From: Ceratotherium simum simum
Lineage: Eukaryota > Chordata > Mammalia > Perissodactyla > Rhinocerotidae
Direction of reading: 5' to 3'
Assembly: GCF_000283155.1 (NCBI RefSeq)
Contig: NW_004454266.1
Location: forward strand, 1,144,014 to 1,208,013
DNA: 64,000 bases
The position numbers were made by a program, and so were the translations under genes. The notes beneath the pieces were generated by a model, which was not told the DNA's origin, did no database searches, and saw nothing but the letters and a program-made list of their open reading frames with translations. This document shows, piece by piece, positions 55,736 to 64,000 of the stretch (the first letter of the stretch is position 1; each line of letters starts with the position of its first letter).

Positions 55736-57182
55736 CTTATGAAGCTGGAAAGAAAAAACCTCTGAACCTGGGCACATTGAAGCCAATTCTACGATGCTTT
55801 CACTGAAGGCCAAGAAGGATCGACAAACATGCAGTTAGATTAACTCAGAAAAAAAGAGAAGAAACTCAAGTATATAAAACGAAAAGTGAAAAAGGAACCA
55901 ATACAACTAATACCACAGATACTAAGCATCATATGAAACTACTATGAACAATTATACATCAACAAATTACATAATCTATGGATAAATTTCTAGAAATATA
56001 CAGCATACCAAGTCTGAATCATGAAGAAATAGAAAATCAGAGCAGTCCAATTACTAGTAAGAAAATTGAGTCAGTAACCTAAAACCTCCCAGCAAAGAAA
56101 AGTCAACGACCAGATTATTTCAATGGCGAATTCTACTAAACATTTAAAGAATTAATATGAACTTTTCTCAAACTTTGCCAAAAAATAGAAGAGAAAGGAA
56201 CACGTACAAACTTATTTTATGAGGCCAGCTTTACCCAGATACCAAAGCCAGACGAGGACACCACAAGAAAAGTAAAATATAAACTAATATCTCTGACAAA
56301 TATAGATGCAAATTCCTCAACAAAATACTAGGAACTGAATTCAACAGCACATTAAAAGGATCATATAGGATGATCAAGTGGTATTTATCCCTGGGATGCT
56401 TGGATCATTCAACATATGCAAATAAATAAATGTGATACACCACATATACAGAAGGACGGAAAAAATCATATGATCTTCTCGATAGATGCAGAAAAGCATT
56501 TGATGAAATTAACATCCTTTCATGATCAACTCTTGATATTTTAGGTATAGAGGAGTGTATTTCAACAAAATAAATGTCATATATGACAAGCCAGGCTAAT
56601 ATCACACCCAATTGTGAAAAGCTGAGTGCTTTCGCTCTAAGATCAGGAAAAAGACAAGAGTGCTCATTCTCACTACTTCTTTTAACATAGTGGTATTTAC
56701 TGCAAAACTATTCCCAACAGCCAAGACATGTAAACAAGCTAAGTGTTCATTGATAGATGAATGGATAAAGAAGTTTTATAGATGAATATATAAAGAAGTA
56801 TACACACCACAACTATACACACACACACACACACATATGCCTACAATGGAATATTATTCAGCCATTAAAAATGAGGAAATCCTACCATTTACAACAACAT
56901 GGACTGACCTTGAAGGCATTATGCTAAGTGAAGTGGACCTTTAAAGCATTATGCTAAGTGAAGTAAGTCAGAGAAAGACAAATACTATGTGATCTCACTT
57001 ATAGGTGGAATCTAAAATAAAACTCAGAAAAAGAGATCAGACCTGTGGTTACCAGAGGTGGAGGGTGGGAAAGGGGAATTGGAGGAAGGTGGTCAAAAAA
57101 GTTACAACCTTCCAGTACCAGGGATGTAAAGTACAACATGATGACCATAGTTAAGACTGCTCAATGATATATAGAAAAGCTG
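55736..57182 (+). repeat. L1 ORF2 with internal deletion, and start of 3'UTR
   Basis: Good ORF2 sense sequence (atgaacaattatacatcaac, aattctactaaacatttaaa, acaccacatatacagaagga, ctcgatagatgcagaaaagc). At about 56695 it jumps to the C-terminal block (gaatggataaagaagtttta, aatggaatattattcagcca), so a middle part of ORF2 is missing. The word gcattatgctaagtgaagt is duplicated at 56917 and 56948. A (ca)n run lies at 56816-56835. An unrelated insertion splits the 3'UTR at 57182. Confidence 0.85.
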
Positions 57183-57704
57183 TGTTGATGCAAATAATCA
57201 ATGATCAATCTATAAATCAAAACTGGGTTGAGTGTATCATGAGCCCATTTGAGGACTATAGCCTAGGAGAACTTTTCCATAAAGGAGGGAAGTTCTCCAA
57301 AGAAGTGGAGTGTACATAGTGGTTATATACTGTCTTGGAACAAAGAGCATCCATCACATATGACAGGAATGTCTTTTTGACTACTGTTATGAGATGCTTT
57401 GCTAGCATAGCAGGTCAGTGGTGACAAGATGAGTTTAAAGCAGGTCCATAATTACTCCCTAGTTTCTGGGAAAAAGTGTTTGTCCTTCAAGAAATGCTGA
57501 TATGGGGGAGGCACCATCCCTATCTTTAAGGACATCATTCTTGGCTTTGGGACACTGAAAATGTTTAAAACAGATGTACAACGCGTGCTCAGCAGGCTAC
57601 ATCAGGCTTTTCTGGAAAAAAAGGTAAGGACGAATTAGTTTTAAACCAAATGGCTTCCTCACATACTCCAATATATCCTATTGTTTTTCATTTATTCATC
57701 AGTT
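57183..57704. other. 522-base unidentified insertion in an L1 3'UTR
   Basis: The L1 is clean on both sides, and gctg flanks the segment at 57179-57182 and 57705-57708. It begins tgttgatgcaaataatc and ends near ttcatcagtt. The length and 4-base flank would suit an ERV1-like solo LTR, but terminal bases do not match well and I cannot name it. Confidence 0.45.
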
Positions 57705-57708
57705 GCTG

Positions 57709-57940
57709 AAAGAGTAAATCCAAAATTCTCATAGCAAGGAGAAATTTTTTTTTCTCTTTTCTTTCCTTCTTTCATTTTTTTTTGTTGTATCTATATGAGA
57801 TGATGGATGTTAGCTGATCCTATTGTGGTAATCATTTCACACTACATGTAAATCAAACCCTCATGCTGTACACCTTAGAATTATACAATGATATATGTCA
57901 ATTATTTCTTAATAAAACTGGAAAAAATTTCAAAATACAA
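57709..57940 (+). repeat. L1 3'UTR end, continuation
   Basis: aaaattctcatagcaaggag, gatggatgttagctgatcct, gctgtacaccttagaattat complete the 3'UTR of the L1 begun at 55736, ending in an A-rich tail. Confidence 0.82.
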
Positions 57941-57949
57941 AGAAAAACA

Positions 57950-59465
57950 GGGCTTGTATCCATGAGACCCACAAGGCTATAATGACCTAAGACATGGCTC
58001 TTAAGGCCTTGCACACTCAAACTCACTTGCTTCAGGGACCAGCACAGGAGGCAGCTGATTGAGAGGCACCTAGAAGTTCTGTGTAAGAGGCTTATTTGCT
58101 TATCTTAAAGGGTTGGTCTGAGGGGCAGGCATCTAATTTAATACACATCTGGGGGTCTGCGGGGATACCCTCCAGGGATGGAGGCTGGCAGGCACTTTCT
58201 TTGTGCTCTCTCTCTGCCTTACTCCAGTTTGCCCATATCACTCAGAAAGAAGCTTGTGCCCTCCTTTGGCACCCCAGTTTTTGTGTCTGCTACTCAACAG
58301 TTCTAGATCACTTGGGTCTTGTGCAGTCTAAGTCTCACAGGACTGCAACCACTGGAGAAAAGTTCTCAACCAGGTACTACCCACTGGGCACAGCAAGAGG
58401 CAACAGTCTCAGGAGCCCAGTCTTTCTGTAAAAGGGCCTATTAGCTTAGCTTCCTAGCAGTGTTCTGAAGGGAATTCTTCTAATTAAAAATATATCTAGG
58501 GGCCAGCCTGGAGGTGTAGTGGTTAAGTGCTTGTGCTCCGCTGCTGGTGGCCTGGGTTCGGATCCTGGGCGCACACCGACGCACCGCTTGTCGAGCCATG
58601 CTGTGGCGGCGTCCTATATAAAGTGGAGGAAGATGGGCATGGATGTTAGCCCAGGGCCAGTCTTCCTCAGCAAAAAAAAAAAAAAAAAAAGAGGAGGACT
58701 GGCAGATGGTAGCTCAGGGTTGATCTTCCTCACACACACACAAAAAATAATACATCTAAGGGCCAGCTGTAATCCTTTCCAGAGACCTCAGAAGGCTGGC
58801 ACTATCTTAGCTCTCTCCCATTACTCTACTCCAGAGTGCCAGTATCTTCTGGTGGGGAGTTTTTATATGTGTCTGGTGCCCGGGTTTTGATATTTAGTGT
58901 CCTGGTTTTTGAAGATGCTGCCCAGGGGATGCGCATTGATTGCCCAGCTCTGGTGACCAAGTGGGCTTGCATTTCTGCGTCCCATAGGACTGTAACAATA
59001 GGAGAGACAGTTCTTGGCCAGCTACCACCCTCAGGGCACTGCACAGACATCAGAATGAAACATATCCCCAGTCTGTATGTGAAAGAGGGCTATTTGCTTG
59101 TCCTGAAGCTTCAGCCTAAGGGGCAGGCATCAGGGTTGGCACAGAACTAGAGGCTTACTGAGGCTATCTCAGGGGGTGGAAGCCAGTGGACATCATCCTT
59201 GCGCTTCTCTCCCTCTTCCTTGCTTCAGTTCATTGGCTCCTCCCCGAAAAGAGCTTGTACCCTCCTCTGGCACCCTGATTCTTATAGCTGCCATTAGAAG
59301 ACACCTCTAGGTTGCCTGGCTTTGGTGGCCAGTGGGACTTACTCTTGCATCTCACAAGACTTTAAAAGCTGCTGCCTGAGAGTTTAGCTTCCAATCAGCC
59401 TGAATCTAGATCCTCACCTTTGGGACACTGACAGGTCTTGGCACACCCTCAACTACTGGGATCCA
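57950..59465 (+). mobile_element. L1 5'UTR built of tandem monomers
   Basis: Three diverged units follow each other. Unit landmarks: cttatttgcttatctta at 58090, cctattagcttagcttc at 58436 and ctatttgcttgtcctga at 59088; and aggactgcaacc at 58340, aggactgtaaca at 58987, aagactttaaaa at 59350. Corrected for the ERE at 58501, the period is about 350-390 bases. Such repeated promoter units occur upstream of ORF1 in several mammalian L1 lineages. Its position directly before ORF1-like sequence supports the assignment. The open frames 58096-58431 and 58836-59150 are within it and not genes. Confidence 0.75.
58501..58748 (+). mobile_element. ERE-type SINE inside the L1 5'UTR
   Basis: ggccagcctggaggtgtagt head, ggttcggatcctgggcgcac B box, gccatgctgtggcggcgtcc centre, an A run at 58673-58690 and a second module. 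Flanking aaaatatatctagg and aaaataatacatctaagg look like target duplications. Well preserved. The frame 58519-58890 is an artefact of it. Confidence 0.94.
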
Positions 59466-60800
59466 CTAAAAATAAAATAAGCAGCCTGTAAAATCACAAA
59501 AGTTTGAAAGATAACCAAGAACTAAGGCAGAACTAAGGCAGGGTTGAACAATAAGATTGCTCTCCTACATGAGGCTACTCCTTCAAGACTGGGAGTGGCC
59601 AAGAAAAGAACAAGATAAAACCTCAGAAAAAGTCCTTAACGAAACAAAGATAAGTGATTTATCTGTTAGAGTAAAATAAATAGTCATAAAGATGTTCACT
59701 GAACTCAGGAGAAGAATGGATGAACACAGTGAAAACTTCAACTAAGAGCTAGAAAATATAAGAAAATACCAAATAAAGACACAGAGAAAGAAATATAATA
59801 ATTGAACTGAAAAAAACACTAGAGAGGTTCGGCAGCAGACTAGATGCAGCAGGAGAAAGGAACAATGAATTCAAACACAGAGCAGTGAAACACCCAATCA
59901 GAGAAGCAAAAAGTAAAAAGAGTGAAAAAAGGTGAAGATAGCTTGAGGGACTAATAGGACAACATCAATCAGACCAACATTCACCTTATAGGGGTCCCAG
60001 AAGGAAAAGAGAGATAGAAAAAGGCAGAAAATTTATCTGAAGAAATAATGGCCAAAAACTTCCCTAACCTAGAGAAAGAAACAGACATCCAGATTAAGGA
60101 AGCCCAGAGAGTTCCAAAAAAGATGAACCAAAAGAGACCCACACTAAGACACATTATAAGTAAAGAGTCAAACGTTACATACAAAGAGACAATCTGAAAA
60201 GCAGCAAGAGAAAAACAACTTGTTATGTACAAGGGAATCCTCATAAGACTATCAGCAGAAAATATGCAGGGCAGAAGGGAGTGTCAAGATATATTCATAT
60301 TGCTGAAAGAAAAAAACTTCCAACCAAGTATACTCTACTTGGCAAAATTATCATTCAGAATTGAAGGAGAGAGAGTTTTCCAGAGAAGCAAAAGCCAAAG
60401 AAGTTCATCACCACTAAACCAACCTTACAAGAAATGTTAAAGGAATTTCTTTAAGCTGAAAAGAAAGGGCACTAATTAGTAAAAGAAAACATATGAAAGT
60501 ATAAAGTTCACTGATAAAAGTAAATATGTAGTAAAATTTAGAATAATGTAATGCTGTAAAGGTGATAGATTAACTACATAAAGCTAACATGAAGGCTAAA
60601 AGACAAAGATAGTAAAAATAATTATAACTACAGTAATTAGTTAAGAGATACACAAGAGAAGAAGACATAAAATGTGACATCAAAAACGTAAAACATGGAG
60701 GGGAGAGTAAAAATGTAGAGCTTTAGAATGCATTCAAACTTAATTAACTTAAAATCAACTGTGATAAATATAAGTCCTATATGTAAGCCTCATGGTAACC
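59466..60800 (+). repeat. L1 ORF1 region and inter-ORF spacer, degraded
   Basis: Sense ORF1 of an L1MA-like element: gaagatagcttgagggacta, caaccagaatactct-type block at 60318, ccagaaggaaaagagagata, agcaagagaaaaacaacttg and caagaaatgttaaaggaatt. The frame is broken; the longest residue, 60225-60440, is only a fragment of the C-terminal domain. The spacer follows at 60480-60800. Confidence 0.85.
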
Positions 60801-62290
60801 CCATAGACCAATAGAACAGAGAGCCAAGAAATAAATCCATTCATATATGGTCAACTAATCTTTGACCAGGGCACCAAAGATACACAATGAGGAAAGGACT
60901 GTCTCTTCAATAAATGGTGTTGGGGAAATTGGATTTCCACACGCAAAAACAAGAAACTGAACCCCTGTCTTACACAACTCGCAAAAATTAACTTGAAATG
61001 GATTAAAGACTTAAATACAAGAAAGCAAACCTAAAACTCCTAGAAGAAAACGTAGAAAAAAATCTCCTTGACATTGGTCTTAGCAATGATTTTTTGGATG
61101 TGACACCAAAAGCATAAGCAATAAAAGCGAAAATAAACAAGTGGGACTACATCAAACTAAAAAGCTTCTGCACAACAAAGGAAACCATCAACAAAATGAA
61201 AAGATAATCTCTGGAATGGGAGAAAATATTTGCAGACCACTTATCCAATAAGTAGTTAACATCCAAAATATATAAGGAACTCATACAACTCAATAGCAAA
61301 AACCCCCAAAAGATTATATTAAAAAGTGAGCAAAGGACCTGAATAGACATTTTTCTAAAGAAGACATACGGATGGCCAACAGATACATGAAAAGATGCTC
61401 AACATCATTAATCATCAGATAAATGCAAATCAAAACCACAATGTGATATCACCTTGTGCCTGTGAGAATGGCTATTAACAAGAAGATAAGAGATAACAAA
61501 GATTGGCAAAAATTTGGAGGAAGGGAACACTTGTATGCTCTTGGGAAGAAGGTAAACTGTTATTATGGAAAACTGTATGGATGTTTCTCAAGAATTTAAA
61601 AATAGGACTCCCATATGATCTAGCAATCCCACTTCTGTGTATATATCCAAAACGTAATGAAATCACCATCTCAAAGAGACATCTATGCTCCCATGTCATT
61701 TGCAGCATTATTCACAATAGCAAGATATGGAAACAGTGTAAGCACTTGTGATGAATGAATGGATAAAGAAAACGTGGTATATGTATACAATGAAATATTA
61801 TTCAGTCTTAAAACAAGAGGGAAATCCTGCCATTTGCAACAACATTGATAAACATGGAAGTTATTATACTAAGCGAAATAAGCCAGACAGAGAAAGACAA
61901 ATGGTATCACTTATATGTGGAGTCTAAAAAAAAAAGTCAAACTCATAGGAACAGAGAGCAGAATAATTGCTGCCAGGAGTTGGGGGGTGGGACAAGTGGA
62001 GAGAGGTTGGTAAAAGTGTACAAAATTTCAGTTATAAAATGAATAAGTTCTGAGGATCTAATGTATAACACGGTGACTGTAGTTGATAATACTCTATTGT
62101 AAAATTGAAATTTGCCAAGAGATTAGATCTTAAGCATTCTCACACACACACACAAACATAACCATATGAGGTGATGAATGTGTTATTTAACTTGGTTGGG
62201 GAATTCTTTCACAATGTATATGTATATCAAATCATCATGTTGTACATTTTAAATACATTAAAATTCTATATGTCAATTTTACCTCAAAAA
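60801..62290 (+). repeat. L1 ORF2 C-terminal part and 3'UTR
   Basis: Starts abruptly inside the last third of ORF2 (atatggtcaactaatctttg), so the endonuclease and most of the reverse transcriptase are deleted relative to a full L1. It continues through gactacatcaaactaaaaag, gcaaatcaaaaccacaatgt, gatctagcaatcccacttct to the 3'UTR (62000-62290) with a (ca)n run at 62142-62155. Same orientation and similar age as the ORF1 region before it, so probably one element. Confidence 0.88.
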
Positions 62291-62535
62291 TCTGTGGGAA
62301 CAAAAGGAAAAACAAAATGAATGGGCCTACAAGAAGGAATGCAATCACATTGCACTATTCTCATAGTATTTTACTCACATATTCCTCTCAATTTATACAT
62401 CAAAATGGAATTGTCTGATCACTAATAGACTATCTTTATTAAAGATCTTCAAGAACATAATCGAAAGGTATTGATACATGGCAATTTAAACACATGCTTT
62501 ATTGTGATAATATATCTCACAGAATGTGAACCCAA
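62291..62535. other. Short unassigned interval
   Basis: No gene seen. Confidence 0.35.
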
Positions 62536-62539
62536 GAAG

Positions 62540-62735
62540 GATATGGAATTTACTGATCTTGCACGACTGAAACTTTATACCCATTGGACAATAATTCCCT
62601 ATTTCCTTCATACCTCAGACCCTGGAGACTACCATTCTATTCTCTGTTTTTATGAGTTGACTGTTTTAGATACCTCATATAAATGGAATTATGCAGTATT
62701 TGTCACTCTGTAACTGGCGTATTTCACTACCTAGA
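62540..62735 (-). repeat. Antisense L1 3' fragment
   Basis: gactaccattctattctctg, tgttttagatacctcatata and cactctgtaactggcgtatt are the antisense words of the ORF2 end. Confidence 0.75.
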
Positions 62736-62739
62736 ATTA

Positions 62740-62990
62740 ATGATATGGTATGGTGCACTTTAAAATATGTTAAGAGGATAGATCTCTTACCACACAGAAG
62801 AAAAATCACACAAAAGAATACTAGGAAATTTTTGAAAAGGGTGAAGATGTTCAGTACCTTGATTGTGGTGACAGTATCAAAGGTGTTTGCATATGTCCAA
62901 ATTCATTGGGATGTATACATTAAATGTGTGCAATTTGTTGTATATCAATTATGCCTCAACAAATTTTTAAAAAATGATGTGGCATGTGAT
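62740..62990 (+). repeat. L1 3' end, sense
   Basis: gtaccttgattgtggtgaca, aaaggtgtttgcatatgtcc, tatatcaattatgcctcaac mark an L1 3'UTR tail. It faces away from the antisense fragment just before it. Confidence 0.75.
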
Positions 62991-63795
62991 GTGATGTGTG
63001 TGTAGACAAGATCTGTGATTCATGTATTCATAATTTTGAGTTTTTCCTGTTTCACTCTTCTTGGTTCTGTTTCATGGACGCAGGAGGCATCTCCTGCCTA
63101 ATTCTGTAAAAAGCATCTTGTCAAACTCTTCTACAGATCAGAAGAGGAAATGAATTAATACAAACATCTCCAATAATGGGAAAGCAGATGCCTGATGGCT
63201 ATCTCATTAGTGAATATAGTAGTATATGCTTATTTTTACAGATGATACACATATATATACACACAGACATATTGAGAAACAAAGCATTTGCAATGGTTAG
63301 AGGCAAATAAATAAGCTTTGAGTCAGACAAATATTAGTTTGAATTACATCTTTACTAGTTTTTATTTGAGAAATCTCAAGAAAATTGATCCATCCTAAAT
63401 TTAGTGTCCTAATTGATAGAATGAGAACACTGTGGCATAGCTAGAAGCTAAAAGAAAAATGTGTATAATGCACCTGACATTTATTAGGGACTGAAAAAAT
63501 TGTGGGAAAAGCTATTATAATAGATAATAGAAGGGGAAAATTAATATGGGTACTTAATATAGATAAGAAACTTGGAGAAATCACATACATATACCATTAA
63601 CATATTATCTTATAATCATAGCAGTCTGGAATCTATTTGTTAAAAGTCAACTTTAAATTATGCTGGCCAGGTCCAAAACTAACCGCCTTTTATTTTTTAC
63701 TTCAGAAAAATTCCTAAAAGATACCTTAAAATAAAAATTGAATTAGAGGAAGAAAGACCAATATTCTTAGAAGCATAACATCTTAAATATTGAAT
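62991..63795. other. Unassigned
   Basis: A short ta/ca run at 63248-63268. No gene recognised; 63330-63480 has a faint MIR-like feel (gagtcagacaaatattagtt). Confidence 0.4.
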
Positions 63796-64000
63796 GGCCG
63801 GCCCAGTGGCTTAGCAGTTAAGTGCGCGCGCTCCGCTACTGGCGGCCTGGGTTTGGATCCCGGGCGTGCACCATCGCACCGCTTCTCTGGCCGTGCTGAG
63901 GCCGTGTCCCACATACAGCAACTAGAAGGATGTTCATCTATGACATACAACTATCTACTGGGGCTTTGGGGAAAAAAAAGGAGGAGGATTGGCAATAGAT
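63796..64000 (+). mobile_element. ERE-type SINE, cut by the window end
   Basis: ggccggcccagtggcttagc head, gtttggatcccgggcgtgca B box, then the variant centre cagcaactagaaggatgttc and ggctttggggaaaaaaaagg, continuing into gattggcaatagat at the edge. It belongs to the same variant as the antisense copy at 20159. CpG-rich and hence comparatively young. Confidence 0.95.

Noticed and set aside
58096..59150. Frames of about 100-120 codons at 58096, 58519 and 58836
   Set aside because: They fall within L1 5'UTR monomers and an ERE, both identified repeats.
1..64000. A previously undescribed multi-gene system
   Set aside because: Beyond the receptors, nearly all recognisable sequence is mobile-element debris. 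No conserved gene group, RNA structure or regulatory array could be supported by eye.

Overview
The window is mammalian nuclear DNA, AT-rich and almost entirely non-coding. Six full or partial copies of a tRNA-derived SINE of the equine repetitive element (ERE) type point to an odd-toed ungulate, most likely Equus. The rest is typical eutherian debris: L1, L2, MIR, ERVL/MaLR LTRs, ERV1-like LTRs and hAT-type DNA transposons. A run of exactly 100 N (17390-17489) marks an assembly gap.

Only two intact protein genes are supported. Both are single-coding-exon olfactory receptors on the + strand (1761-2717 and 20492-21445). They are tandem paralogues, about 85-86 percent identical, and match the OR5V1 type. 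A third receptor, on the - strand at about 46925-48013, is a clear pseudogene of the OR14J type, with three in-frame stops and at least three frameshifts. In human, OR5V1 and OR14J1 are neighbours in the olfactory receptor cluster of the extended MHC class I region and point toward each other. The same convergent order is seen here, so the window very likely comes from the orthologous cluster.

Layout: 1-1400 unassigned flank; 1.4-2.85 kb first OR5V1-like unit; 3.3-4.9 kb old L1/HAL1-like sequence; 5.0-5.4 kb MLT2-type LTR; 5.5-9.3 kb an old L1 ORF2 broken by an ERE, a calmodulin processed pseudogene and a younger L1 tail; 9.3-9.9 kb a palindromic DNA transposon split by another ERE; 10.3-12 kb L1; 12-20 kb mixed MIR, L2, L1 and unassigned DNA with the gap; 19.9-21.6 kb second OR5V1-like unit, whose upstream flank holds an antisense ERE; 22.6-23.3 kb L2; 23.8-24.0 kb a 5'-inverted L1; 24.7-28.9 kb one antisense L1 split by several insertions; 29.4-32.4 kb a cluster of four LTRs; 32.4-40.3 kb mostly unassigned DNA with MIRs and one LTR; 40.3-44.0 kb L1s in both orientations with an ERE and a solo MLT2 LTR; 44-46.9 kb unassigned; 46.9-48.0 kb OR14J-type pseudogene; 48-52 kb MIR, MER5-type and unassigned; 52.2-62.3 kb several L1s, including one with a monomeric 5'UTR and a large internal deletion; the window ends inside an ERE.

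The two receptors would act independently, as odorant GPCRs each expressed in its own set of olfactory neurons. Nothing suggests an operon-like or multi-gene system. I found no convincing undescribed biological system. The most informative signals are the receptor duplication with its datable SINE, the nested retroelement stratigraphy, the calmodulin retrocopy, several solo LTRs with target-site duplications, and an unassigned antisense coding-like fragment near 50.4 kb. All repeat names come from recognising consensus-like stretches by eye, so boundaries are approximate unless a target-site duplication is quoted.
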